Shown here in pieces: positions 1-8,658 of a DNA stretch of 64,000 nucleotides (positions are counted from its first letter, which is position 1; each line of letters begins with the position of its first letter). The stretch covers positions 62,001-126,000 of the forward strand of contig NZ_VIRL01000012.1 in NCBI RefSeq assembly GCF_006874465.1. Reading direction: 5' to 3'. The stretch is from Microbispora bryophytorum (GTDB taxonomy: Bacteria; Actinomycetota; Actinomycetes; Streptosporangiales; Streptosporangiaceae). Under the pieces are notes generated by a model, which was not told where the DNA came from, did no database searches, and saw only the letters and a program-made list of their open reading frames with translations. The translations under genes and the position numbers were made by a program.

Positions 1-452
1 ATCTCCGCCGGGCGCAGGATGGAGCCGTCGACCACCCCGGTGCAGGTGTCGCGGGCGAGCACGGCCCGCGCGTGGTTGAGCACCACCGGGTCGTCGTCGA
101 CGTACACCACGCGGGCGCCGGGCGCGAGCTCCTGGGCGACTTCGTGGGTGTTGCGCCGGGTCGGCAGCCCGGACGCCACGTTGAGGAACTGCCGCACGCC
201 CTGCTCGATGAGGAAGCGCACCACCCGCTCCAGGAACTCCCGGGTGTCCACCGCCATCGTCTTGACCTCGGGCGCGATGGCCGTCAGCTGCTCGGCGAAC
301 CTCCGGTCCGCGGCGAAGTTGTCCTTGCCTCCGAGCAGGTAGTCGCTCATCCGGGCGATGTTCGCGGTGCCGGTGCTGAGACCCGCCACCTTGACGGGCC
401 GTTCGCCCCCGCCCGGCTCCGTGCCGCCCAAACCGCCTCCCTCGCTCGTCAT
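1..452 (-). CDS. SAM-dependent methyltransferase, DUF574 family (partial)
   Basis: This is the N-terminal 150 residues of a gene that runs off the left edge of the window. The start ATG at 452 is followed by the family hallmark DYLLGGKDNFAADR at about residues 39-52. Further on come NVASGLPTRRNTHEVA and the SAM-binding acidic stretch VVYVDDDPVVL. The DUF574 (methyltransf_19) family is a Rossmann-fold methyltransferase family expanded in filamentous actinomycetes; substrates are mostly unknown. The preserved motifs and reading frame suggest an intact gene. No partner gene is visible on the other side of the boundary, so its role stays open. Confidence 0.85.
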   Translation of the reverse strand, partial: MTSEGGGLGGTEPGGGERPVKVAGLSTGTANIARMSDYLLGGKDNFAADRRFAEQLTAIAPEVKTMAVDTREFLERVVRFLIEQGVRQFLNVASGLPTRRNTHEVAQELAPGARVVYVDDDPVVLNHARAVLARDTCTGVVDGSILRPAE

Positions 453-474
453 CAGTCCGCCGGTAATTATCGCC

Positions 475-1290
475 TCAATCCCACCAGAACGACCAGGCGT
501 TCTGGCCCACGATCTGTTCGGCGTAGTCGGCCAGTGTGCCCGGGCCCTGAAGGACGCTGTCGGGGCAGAACGTCCAGTGCTCGGCCGCCACGTGCAGCGC
601 GTGCGCGGGGGTGGCGGGCGGCGCGGCGACGCTAAGGTCCAGCGTGTTGAACCCCATGCCGACCACCCGCGCCCCGAACCGCTCCTCCCAGCTGCGCACG
701 ACGGCCGCCAGGGGCACGGTCCACTCGTTGTGGTGCAGCGCCCCCTGCCAGCCCATGGCGACCATCGCGTCGGCGCCGCGGTCCACCGCGGCGAGCCCGA
801 GCGGCGTCATCCGCTCGGCCACCACGTCGGCGTACCAGTCGGCGACCACGTCGGGGTCGGCCACGAGCGCGGCGGGCGGTGCGATCCCGGGGCACTCGGC
901 TCCGAACGGCGCGAGGTAGGCCTCGTGGCCCAGCAGCAGGTCCTGCCACGCCTCGGCCATGAACCCGGCCGCGCTGTAGTAGCCGACCTGGTCGGGCGAG
1001 TCCGGCGCGATCTGCCCGGCCGACCAGGGCTGCACGCCGTCCTCCAGCAGCATCGGCCACAGGCCCGACCGGGGGTGCTCGGCGCGCAGCCGGGCCCACA
1101 GCCCGGCGGGCACCGGCTCGTCGCTCAGCCAGAACGAGGGGCGGTGATGGGCGCGCAGCCGGTCGTAGTCGGGGTCCGGCCACACGAGGGAACCGGACGG
1201 CAGGTCGACGGACAGCACCCGCCCGTCGCCGCCGTCGCCGAACAGCAGCTCCAGGCCCGTGGGGAGCCGCCGACGCTCGTGAACCGACAT
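475..1290 (-). CDS. DUF4253 domain protein
   Basis: A 271-residue soluble protein without signal peptide or membrane segment. The C-terminal half has the DUF4253 pattern: a conserved GMGFNTLDLSVAAPP stretch at about residues 204-218, AAEHWTFCPD, and the terminal YAEQIVGQNAWSFWWD that closes most members. DUF4253 proteins are widespread in Streptomyces-like bacteria, usually stand alone, and have no established activity. A CATTAT hexamer lies six bases upstream of the ATG on the minus strand (1297-1302), so the mRNA may be leaderless. It ends 23 bases before the start of the upstream-edge methyltransferase gene, so the two could be co-transcribed. Confidence 0.8.
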   Translation of the reverse strand: MSVHERRRLPTGLELLFGDGGDGRVLSVDLPSGSLVWPDPDYDRLRAHHRPSFWLSDEPVPAGLWARLRAEHPRSGLWPMLLEDGVQPWSAGQIAPDSPDQVGYYSAAGFMAEAWQDLLLGHEAYLAPFGAECPGIAPPAALVADPDVVADWYADVVAERMTPLGLAAVDRGADAMVAMGWQGALHHNEWTVPLAAVVRSWEERFGARVVGMGFNTLDLSVAAPPATPAHALHVAAEHWTFCPDSVLQGPGTLADYAEQIVGQNAWSFWWD

Positions 1291-1348
1291 GCGCCAATAA
1301 TGTCGGACCCGGCCTTGGCGCGTCCCGTGAGGGCGATCATTACGGGGA

Positions 1349-2320
1349 TCACGGGACGTCGAGCCGGCACAGCCCCTCGGCGAGAACCTTCATGGTCAGG
1401 CGCGTACGGCTGTCGCAACCCAGCTTGGCGAAGATGTGCTCCAGATGGGTGGTCACGGTGCGCACGCTCAGGACGAGCGCGGCGGCGATCTGGGGGTTGG
1501 AGTCGCCCTGCGCGACCCGGGTGAGCACCTCGATCTCGCGCGAGGTCAGGTCGTACGGCAGGGCGCACGGGCGCTCGGCGATGACCGCGCCCTGGATGGA
1601 GCCGTGGAAGCCCACGCCGGCCCGGTGGAGGCGCAGCTCGCGCCACTGGCCGGTGCCGTCCGGCCACAGCCCCCGGCGCGACAGCTCGCGGGAGTCGATG
1701 AACGCCCTGGCCAGCTCCGCCATCGCCGGCTCGGCCGCGAGCGCCTCCGACGCGGGCCATCCGGCCACGTCCCTGCGCCGCCCGCCCCGTTCGTACGCCA
1801 CGGCGTGGAAGCCGGGCGGCAGGCCCATCGGGTCGATGACGCAGCGGGTCACGTCGGTGAGGTGGGCCAGGGCGGGGGAGACCGCGCTGATCACGGCGGG
1901 CGCCTCGGGCGGCAGGTCCGCGCGGGAGCCGACGTGCAGCAGCCCGGTGTAGCGCCCGCCGGTCAGGAACAGCGGCGTCGTGATCCCCGCGCGCCAGCCG
2001 TACGGCTCCAGGTGGCGGCGGAAGTAGCGCTCGGTGCCGGGGGAACCCATGACGACGGACGTGCGCAGCGACATGGCCCGGCGGTAGGCGTCGAGCCGGG
2101 CGTACTCCTCCGCGGCGTCGTCGTCCACCCGCGTGTACCCCGCCGACACCAGCGAACGGTGCCGGCCGGTCGCCGGGTCGAACGCGACGAACTCGTACGC
2201 CTCCACGGGGATGACCTCTCCCAGCGCGGTCATCGCCCCGTGTGCCCCCTGCCGGGCCACCTGGAAGCCCAGTTCGGCGACGGCGTGCAGGCTCCGCGCG
2301 CTGAGGCTGATTGCGTCCAT
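1349..2320 (-). CDS. LuxR-family transcriptional regulator
   Basis: A 323-residue regulator. The C-terminal 65 residues form a LuxR/GerE helix-turn-helix: LTSREIEVLTRVAQGDSNPQ begins it and VRTVTTHLEHIFAKLG is the recognition region. The first 240 residues look like a GAF-like sensory domain (for example RYTGLLHVGSR) without an aspartate receiver, so it is not a classical response regulator. The ATG at 2320 has a GGAGGA Shine-Dalgarno just upstream. It is divergent from the peptide ABC transporter starting at 2441, with 120 bases between them, so it is a natural candidate regulator of that operon. The ligand is unknown. Confidence 0.85.
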   Translation of the reverse strand: MDAISLSARSLHAVAELGFQVARQGAHGAMTALGEVIPVEAYEFVAFDPATGRHRSLVSAGYTRVDDDAAEEYARLDAYRRAMSLRTSVVMGSPGTERYFRRHLEPYGWRAGITTPLFLTGGRYTGLLHVGSRADLPPEAPAVISAVSPALAHLTDVTRCVIDPMGLPPGFHAVAYERGGRRRDVAGWPASEALAAEPAMAELARAFIDSRELSRRGLWPDGTGQWRELRLHRAGVGFHGSIQGAVIAERPCALPYDLTSREIEVLTRVAQGDSNPQIAAALVLSVRTVTTHLEHIFAKLGCDSRTRLTMKVLAEGLCRLDVP

Positions 2321-2440
2321 GGATCCTCCATGCTCAGCCTGCCGGGTAAAGGTTCCGCATGGAATACGTAAAGTCTCCGATGCAGAGGGCGGCCCCGTTT
2401 CCTACCCTCACCCGCAACACGACGATGAGGCGGAGGACCA

Positions 2441-4045
2441 GTGAGGGTCACGAGAAGCCGGGCGGCCGCCCTCGCTGTGGCGGCCATCATGCTGAGCGGC
2501 GGGTGCGGGGGAGGCGGGGGAGGATCGTCGCCGGCGGGCGGCGGCAAGGAGGCGAACGCGTTCTCCGTCGCGCTGACGGAGCCTGACCATCTCACCCCGG
2601 GCAACACCTCCAGCGACTACTCGATCACGGTGCTGGACACGCTCTTCGAGACTCCGGTCTCCATCGACGCCGCCAGTGGCAAGCCCGTGATGCGGGCGGC
2701 CGAGTCGGTGAGCAGCACCGACCAGAAGGTCTGGACGATCAAGATCAAGCCGGGGCAGAAGTTCAGCAACGGCGAGCCGGTCACGGCGCAGAGCTTCGCC
2801 GACTCCTGGAACGCCACGGCCTACGGCCCCAACGGCTGGACCAACAACTACTACTTCGCCAACATCGAGGGCTACGACAAGCTCAACCCCGAGAAGGGCG
2901 ACCCGTCCACGGACAAGATGAGCGGCCTCAAGGTGGTGGACGACACCACGCTCGAGGTGACGCTCACCGCGCCGTTCAGCCAGTTCCCGATCACGCTCGC
3001 CTACATCGCGTTCGCGCCGATGCCGAAGGCGGCGTTCACCGACCTCAAGGCGTTCGACCAGGCGCCGGTCGGCAACGGGCCGTTCGTGCTCGACGGCGCG
3101 TGGGAGCACAACAAGCAGATCGCGATCAAGCGGTCTCCCTCGTACGCGGGCGAGCGCACGCCCAAGGCGGACGGCGTCACCTTCAAGATCTACGCCAGCC
3201 GTGACACGGCGTGGACCGACCTGCGGGCCGGCCGGGTGGACCTGATGACGACGGTCCCGCCGGCCAGCACGGGCGAGGCGAAGAAGCTGCTCGGCGACCG
3301 CTTCGTGCAGACCCCCGACGGCACGATGGACTACCTGGGCTTCCCGACCTTCGACAAGCGGTTCGCCGACGCCGACCTGCGCAAGGCGTTCTCCATGGCC
3401 ATCGACCGGCAGGCCATCGTGGACGCGGTCTACGACGGCGCGTTCAAGCCGATGGCGTCGCTGCTGGCGCCGCTGGTGCCCGGCTACCGGGAGAACGCCT
3501 GCGGCGAGGCGTGCACGTACGACCCGGCCAAGGCCAAGGCGCTGTTCGACCAGGCCGGCGGCTTCAGCGGCACGCTGAACCTGTGGTTCTCCAACGCCGA
3601 CCCGAGCTACGAGCAGTGGATGACCGCCGTCGCCAACCAGCTCAAGCAGAACCTCGGCATCTCGGAAATCAAGTTCCGCAAGATCCCGGCCGCCGACTAC
3701 CTGTCGACCTTGCGCCAGCGCAAGGAGGACGGTCCCTACCGCAACAACTGGGTCATGGACTACCCGAGCCCCCAGGACTACCTCGAGTACATGTGGGGCG
3801 CGGGCAACCGGATGGGCTGGGAGAACAAGGAGTTCGACGACCTGATCAAGCAGGCGAACTCCGCGCCCAGCCTGGACGCGAGCCTGCCGCTCTACCAGAA
3901 GGCCGAGGACGTCGCGCTGGCCGACATGCCGATGATCCCGCTGTGGAACTGGCAGAACCAGATCGGCTTCACCAGCCGGCTCAGCGGCGTCGACGTGACC
4001 CCGTACAGCAAGAACCTGTACACGATCACCGTGAAACAGGGGTGA
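2441..4045 (+). CDS. Peptide/nickel-type ABC substrate-binding lipoprotein (SBP family 5)
   Basis: A 534-residue extracytoplasmic solute-binding protein of the OppA/DppA type. A basic N-terminus and short hydrophobic stretch lead to a lipidation-type site, LSGGC at residues 18-22, followed by a Gly/Ser linker. The body has the family-5 pattern, including WTIKIKPGQKFSNGEPVTA near residue 100 and ADLRKAFSMAIDRQAIV near residue 310. The GTG start at 2441 has GGAGGA eight bases upstream. It is followed at once by two permease genes. It probably binds short peptides at the cell surface, but family-5 proteins also bind nickel, sugars or osmolytes, so the substrate is not assignable. Confidence 0.9.
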   Translation: MRVTRSRAAALAVAAIMLSGGCGGGGGGSSPAGGGKEANAFSVALTEPDHLTPGNTSSDYSITVLDTLFETPVSIDAASGKPVMRAAESVSSTDQKVWTIKIKPGQKFSNGEPVTAQSFADSWNATAYGPNGWTNNYYFANIEGYDKLNPEKGDPSTDKMSGLKVVDDTTLEVTLTAPFSQFPITLAYIAFAPMPKAAFTDLKAFDQAPVGNGPFVLDGAWEHNKQIAIKRSPSYAGERTPKADGVTFKIYASRDTAWTDLRAGRVDLMTTVPPASTGEAKKLLGDRFVQTPDGTMDYLGFPTFDKRFADADLRKAFSMAIDRQAIVDAVYDGAFKPMASLLAPLVPGYRENACGEACTYDPAKAKALFDQAGGFSGTLNLWFSNADPSYEQWMTAVANQLKQNLGISEIKFRKIPAADYLSTLRQRKEDGPYRNNWVMDYPSPQDYLEYMWGAGNRMGWENKEFDDLIKQANSAPSLDASLPLYQKAEDVALADMPMIPLWNWQNQIGFTSRLSGVDVTPYSKNLYTITVKQG

Positions 4046-4052
4046 CACGAGG

Positions 4053-4982
4053 GTGAGGTACGCCGCGCAGCGCCTGGCCCAGGCGATCCCGGCGTTCTTC
4101 GCGACCACCTTCCTGATCTACGCGATGGTGTTCGTGCTGCCGGGCGACCCGATCCTGGCGCTCGCGGGCGACAAGCCGGTGCCCGAGCAGGTGCTCGCCG
4201 TGATGCGGGCGCGCTACCACCTCGACGAGCCGCTGCTCGTGCAGTACGGCCGCTACATGCTCGGGGTGTTCCAGGGCGACCTGGGGGAGACCTTCACCGG
4301 CCAGCCGGTGAGCGAGCTCCTCCAGGACCGGTGGGCGGTCACCGCGCAGCTCGCGCTGACCGCCTGGGTCTTCGAACTCGTCGTCGGCATCGGCCTCGGC
4401 GTCCTGGCCGGGCTGCGCCGCGGCGGGGCCGCCGACACGGCGGTCCTCGCCGGCACCACGTTCGTCATCGCGGTCCCGGTGTTCGTCGTCGGGTACACGG
4501 CCCAGATCCTGCTGGGCCTCAACCTGGGGCTGTTCCCGACGGCGGGGACCGAGGAAGGCTGGCCGGTCAGTTACCTGCTGCCCGGCATGGTCCTCGGCTC
4601 GTTCGGCCTGGCGTACGTGGCCCGGCTCACCCGCACCTCCCTCGTGGAGAACCTGCGCGCCGACTACGTCCGTACGGCGACCGCGAAGGGGCTGGCCCGG
4701 CGGCGGGTGGTGGGGCTGCACGCGTTGCGCAACTCGCTCATCCCGGTCGTGACCTACCTCGGCGTCGACTTCGGCAACCTCATGGCCGGGGCGGTCGTCA
4801 CCGAGGGCATCTTCAACCTGCCCGGCATCGGCCAGCAGGTGTTCCAGTCCATCCAGCTTCAGGAGGGTCCTGTCGTCGTCGGCGTCGTCACCCTGCTCGT
4901 CATGATCTTCATTCTCGCCAACCTGGCCGTCGACCTGTTGTACGGCGTGCTCGACCCGAGGATCCGCCGTGCTCGCGCGTGA
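4053..4982 (+). CDS. Peptide-type ABC transporter permease (DppB/OppB family)
   Basis: A 309-residue inner-membrane permease with about six hydrophobic segments. It has the family N-terminus (ATTFLIYAMVFVLPGDP) and the EAA loop ADYVRTATAKGLARRRVVG near residues 207-225, which contacts the ATPase. The GTG start lies seven bases after the binding-protein stop. It overlaps the next permease gene by 14 bases, indicating translational coupling. No ATPase gene follows, so the complex must borrow ATP-binding subunits encoded elsewhere. Confidence 0.9.
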   Translation: MRYAAQRLAQAIPAFFATTFLIYAMVFVLPGDPILALAGDKPVPEQVLAVMRARYHLDEPLLVQYGRYMLGVFQGDLGETFTGQPVSELLQDRWAVTAQLALTAWVFELVVGIGLGVLAGLRRGGAADTAVLAGTTFVIAVPVFVVGYTAQILLGLNLGLFPTAGTEEGWPVSYLLPGMVLGSFGLAYVARLTRTSLVENLRADYVRTATAKGLARRRVVGLHALRNSLIPVVTYLGVDFGNLMAGAVVTEGIFNLPGIGQQVFQSIQLQEGPVVVGVVTLLVMIFILANLAVDLLYGVLDPRIRRARA

Positions 4983-5808
4983 CGCCTGGCTGGAACTGCG
5001 CGGCCGGGTGGTGTTCTGGTTCTCCGCGGCCGTCCTGCTGGTGGCCGTGGCGATGGCGGCCTTCCCCGGGCTGTTCGCCCACCTCGGCCCCAACGAGGCC
5101 TGCGACCTGCGCATGTCGAAGCGCGGCCCGGCGGGCGGAGCGCTGTTCGGGTACGACCTGCAGGGCTGCGACTACTGGTCCCAGGTCGTGCACGGCACCC
5201 GGGCGTCCATCGTGGTCGGCGTCTCGGTCACCGTCTTCGCCATGCTGATCTCCATCCTGCTGGGGCTGGTGGGCGGCTACTACGGGGGCGTCGCCGACGC
5301 GGTCATCTCCCGGCTCACCGACGTGTTCTTCGGCATCCCGTTCGTGCTGGGCGCGACCGTCGTGCTGGTCGCCTTCCCCGACCACGGGATATGGGCGATG
5401 ACGCTGGTCCTCGTGCTGCTCGGCTGGACGACCATGACCCGGCTGATGCGCGGGCAGGTCATCGCCGTCAAGGACATGGACTTCGTCGCCGCCGCCCGCA
5501 TGCTGGGCGCGAGCGACCGCAGGCTCATGATGCGCCACATCCTGCCCAACTCCGTCGCGCCGGTCATCGTCGTGGCCATGCTCAACGTCGGGAACGTCAT
5601 CGCGGGGGAGGCGACCCTCGACTACCTCGGCGTCGGCCTGCAGTATCCCGACGTGTCGTGGGGCCTGCAGCTGAACATCGCCCAGACGTTCTTCGCCGAG
5701 CACCCCCACCTGCTGGTCTTCCCCGCGTTGTTCCTCACCGCGACCGTGCTGAGCTTCCTCATGCTCGGCGACGTCGTCCGCGACGCCCTCGACCCCCGCC
5801 TGCGCTGA
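4969..5808 (+). CDS. Peptide-type ABC transporter permease (DppC/OppC family)
   Basis: A 279-residue second permease of the peptide importer. It has the OppC-type N-terminal transmembrane helix and then the long periplasmic loop containing FGYDLQGCDYWSQV, near residue 60. The EAA loop (KDMDFVAAARMLGASDRRLM) lies near residues 167-186. The GTG start at 4969 lies inside the end of the upstream permease gene. In most actinomycetes two ATPase genes (DppD/DppF) would follow; here the next gene is an unrelated NACHT protein 61 bases away, so the operon ends here. Confidence 0.9.
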   Translation: MLARDAWLELRGRVVFWFSAAVLLVAVAMAAFPGLFAHLGPNEACDLRMSKRGPAGGALFGYDLQGCDYWSQVVHGTRASIVVGVSVTVFAMLISILLGLVGGYYGGVADAVISRLTDVFFGIPFVLGATVVLVAFPDHGIWAMTLVLVLLGWTTMTRLMRGQVIAVKDMDFVAAARMLGASDRRLMMRHILPNSVAPVIVVAMLNVGNVIAGEATLDYLGVGLQYPDVSWGLQLNIAQTFFAEHPHLLVFPALFLTATVLSFLMLGDVVRDALDPRLR

Positions 5809-5869
5809 CATCCCCGGGCACCGGAAAAGCCTGCCGGCAGGGCTTGATCGGCTGGATGATGGTGTCGCT

Positions 5870-8596
5870 ATGGGCGCTATATGGCTGCGGGTGGCCGAGT
5901 CCCGATGGATGCGGATGGGGGTCGTGCTGCTCACGTCCGCGGGCGCGCTGCTTGTTTTCACGCCCGTCGTCCGGGCGATGGCGTCCTCGTCGGACGGCGA
6001 GTTCAACCGGTGGGTGGGCTGGGCCAACATCCTGGCCCTTCCGATCGGCTTCGCCGGTGTGGCCCTCACGGCCCTGGGCTGGCTGCTGCGTCCACGACGG
6101 CTTTCCGCGGACGACCTGGACGGTGTCGCCGATGTGCTGGCCGAAGGCATGCTCCACGCGTACTTGGACGGCCTCAAACAGATGATCGGCGGAGACGTCG
6201 GGGACGCCATCCGCCTGTCGCTGCTCAGCGACGAGCCCGCCCCGCGGTGGCGGAGTTCCCCCCTGATCGTCTTCGGCGACGACCGGAGCCGGAACGCCGG
6301 CGATCTTTCGACGATCCACACGTACTTCCGGGCGCTCGACCGGCCTCGCCTGGCCGTTCTCGGACCGGCGGGATCCGGCAAGACCGTTCTTCTCACGGTT
6401 CTGGCGATCCACCTGCTGAAGAGCCGCGTGACGCCCTCCGCGGACGGCGACAGGACCCATCCGAGAGACGGGCACATTCCCTATCGGCTCCCGATCGCCT
6501 CCTATGATCCGGAGGCGGGAGACATCTCCGCGTGGATCGCGGGGAGACTGGCGGAGGAGTTCCGGCTTTCGACGCCGGTGGCAAGGGAACTCGTACGCAC
6601 CGGGCGTATCCTCCCGATGCTCGACGGCCTCGACGAACTGGATTCGCCCGCGACCGATCGCCGGGTCAGCCGCACGATCGAGCGGGTCAACGACTACGTG
6701 GCGGACGAACTGCGCGGTGTCGTGCTGGCGTCGCAACCGGCCGCATACGAGAACACGGCCCGGCGTCTCGACGGGGAGCGGTCGATACGGATCATGGCGC
6801 TGGACGCCGGTGCCATCCACGAGTACCTCCGGGTTCGCTTCGGCGGCCGTGACGCTCTGCAGAACGAGTGGTCCCGGGTCATCGACGGACTGGACCACGA
6901 GCGCAGGACCATGCTGCGGACCCCGCTGTGGCTGTCCATCGCGGTTCGCGCGTTCGCGGAGGTCCCCAGGACGCTCGGGGACTCCGGAACCGCCGCCGGC
7001 CTCCGGTCCCTTCTCGTGGACGGCTTCGTCCGACTGGCCTGCCAGGGATCTCGCTACAGCGAGGCGGACGTCGGGCGGTGGCTCCGCACGCTTGCCGAGC
7101 AGACGGTCCTTCAGCGAAGGCAGGGGGGCCGTGGTCCGGAAATCTCGCCGGCCCGGATATGGACGATCGCCGGCGCATGGCTTCCCAGACTCCTTCACGG
7201 CGTGCTGGCGTTGATGATCGTCGTCCCTCTCGTGTGGATTTCCGTCCTGCCCCTCATGGCGGCCCCGGCCGGTGTGGTCGTCGTCTCCGCGGGCCTCTCG
7301 GTCGGCGCGCTGGTCGTCGCCGGAACGCTCAGGGCGGAAACGCCGGTCCGTTACCTGCGCGATCCTCTGTCGATTCTCCGCCGTGTCCCGATTCGGGTCA
7401 CCGCGTCCGTGCTGATCCTCGTCACGGGTGCCGTCGCTCTGCTGTGGCTTCTCGGATGGCCGTCCTTGAGCTTCGCGGTCGTGACGCTGCTGTGCCTGAC
7501 CGCTCTCACCGCCCTCTTCGCGGACGTGGACGAGACGGCTCCCGTCTCGATTCGTACGGCCATGCGAAACGAGGTGATCGTGGGCGTGCTGGTGACCCTT
7601 CTCCCGATCCTGGTGATGGGCTTCGGCGGATCGTTCGTCCTGCGGTGGGCCCTGGGATTCGGTGCGGAGTACCGGGAAGTGAAGGCGGTCGTGGCCGTCG
7701 GGTTCCTTATCGGGATCACGTCCGGCATCTGGTTCACGCGTACAACCGTTCGCTACGCCGTCGCCCTGGCGATTCAGGCTTTTCAGCGGCGATTGCCGAT
7801 GCGGCTCGGCGCGTTCCTCGACTGGGCCGTGCTGGCTGGGATCATGCGCACCACGGCCGGCTCGGCGTATCAGTTCCGGCACGGGGAGTTGCGTCAGTAC
7901 TTCTTGACCGCGGCGCCCGGAGAGCCGACGGCCACCGTCCCCCGGGCCGCTGTCCGCGCGTCCGCTCGCCTCGTGTTGAGTGCCTCGGCGCTTGTTTCCG
8001 CGCTTGTTTCCGCGCTCGTCGTCTCTGCCGTCCTGAACTCCCTGCTCTCTGTGGGCGAGCCCAGCCGCGCCGCCAATCCGTTGGCCTTCGTCACGACGAA
8101 GGCCGCCGAGTGTGACGGTCTGCAGTGGAAGGTGCCGGGCCGACCCGAATGGGAGGCGGCCGGCTCGGGCCGCGAAGTGCGCGCGTGGCTGGACCGCAAC
8201 GGGGCTGTCGACAAGGGGACCACGGAGATCACCGTTGTCGTGCAGGGGCTCATCCCACAGGCCGCGGTGCTGGAGGACATAAGGCCGCTGATCGTCTCCC
8301 GCAGACCGCCGATGCGAGGGAGCACCGTCGACTGCGAAGGCTTCGTCGAGGCCGCCGCGATGGGTGAGGCGCCCGTGTACGACCTCGTGGCCGATCTCGA
8401 CGGCGGCACGCCGCGTTTCCTCCCGTCCACCGAGGTCTTCTCGGTGCGGAACTCGGAGACGCTGACCATGCGGCTGCGCGTGCGAACGACGACGTGTGAC
8501 TGTTCCTGGCGCATCGAGGTGCGCTGGGTGAGTGCCGGCAAGCAGGGTGTGACCGTCCTGGACGACAACGGCCGCCCGTTCCGCACGACCGCCTGA
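5870..8596 (+). CDS. Membrane-anchored NACHT-family NTPase with C-terminal extracellular-type domain
   Basis: A 908-residue STAND NTPase. Two hydrophobic helices lie at about residues 17-37 and 50-70. The NACHT core follows with Walker A GPAGSGKT near 165-172 and Walker B ILPMLDGLDELD near 247-258. AYQFRHGELRQYF near 665 ends the region typical of actinobacterial NACHT-transmembrane proteins. About six hydrophobic segments lie between 445 and 640, and another at about 700-726. The last 170 residues form a separate domain ending in GVTVLDDNGRPFRTT, an ending I recall on other actinomycete proteins but cannot name. Third codon positions look less G/C-biased than in neighbouring genes. NACHT proteins in bacteria include antiphage sensors; that role here is inference. 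No accessory effector gene is adjacent, and the start at 5870 has no strong Shine-Dalgarno. Confidence 0.8.
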   Translation: MGAIWLRVAESRWMRMGVVLLTSAGALLVFTPVVRAMASSSDGEFNRWVGWANILALPIGFAGVALTALGWLLRPRRLSADDLDGVADVLAEGMLHAYLDGLKQMIGGDVGDAIRLSLLSDEPAPRWRSSPLIVFGDDRSRNAGDLSTIHTYFRALDRPRLAVLGPAGSGKTVLLTVLAIHLLKSRVTPSADGDRTHPRDGHIPYRLPIASYDPEAGDISAWIAGRLAEEFRLSTPVARELVRTGRILPMLDGLDELDSPATDRRVSRTIERVNDYVADELRGVVLASQPAAYENTARRLDGERSIRIMALDAGAIHEYLRVRFGGRDALQNEWSRVIDGLDHERRTMLRTPLWLSIAVRAFAEVPRTLGDSGTAAGLRSLLVDGFVRLACQGSRYSEADVGRWLRTLAEQTVLQRRQGGRGPEISPARIWTIAGAWLPRLLHGVLALMIVVPLVWISVLPLMAAPAGVVVVSAGLSVGALVVAGTLRAETPVRYLRDPLSILRRVPIRVTASVLILVTGAVALLWLLGWPSLSFAVVTLLCLTALTALFADVDETAPVSIRTAMRNEVIVGVLVTLLPILVMGFGGSFVLRWALGFGAEYREVKAVVAVGFLIGITSGIWFTRTTVRYAVALAIQAFQRRLPMRLGAFLDWAVLAGIMRTTAGSAYQFRHGELRQYFLTAAPGEPTATVPRAAVRASARLVLSASALVSALVSALVVSAVLNSLLSVGEPSRAANPLAFVTTKAAECDGLQWKVPGRPEWEAAGSGREVRAWLDRNGAVDKGTTEITVVVQGLIPQAAVLEDIRPLIVSRRPPMRGSTVDCEGFVEAAAMGEAPVYDLVADLDGGTPRFLPSTEVFSVRNSETLTMRLRVRTTTCDCSWRIEVRWVSAGKQGVTVLDDNGRPFRTTA
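7988..8020 (+). repeat. In-frame 12-bp tandem repeat inside the NACHT gene
   Basis: The unit GCGCTTGTTTCC occurs twice exactly (7988-7999, 8000-8011) and is followed by a partial third copy to 8020. Twelve bases equal four codons, so the array encodes SALVSALVSALV within the last predicted transmembrane helix without breaking the frame. It looks like a recent slippage expansion. Confidence 0.85.
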
Positions 8597-8614
8597 AATC
8601 CGGGCGACCTTCTG

Positions 8615-8656
8615 TCAGGGCTGAGCGTTCAGGGCTGAGCGTTCAGGGCTGAGCGT
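8615..8656. repeat. Three exact 14-bp tandem repeats between convergent genes
   Basis: The unit TCAGGGCTGAGCGT is repeated three times without a mismatch (8615-8628, 8629-8642, 8643-8656). It fills most of the 62-base gap between the NACHT stop codon (8596) and the M20 peptidase stop codon (8659). It is not self-complementary enough to form an obvious terminator. Confidence 0.9.
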
Positions 8657-8658
8657 TT

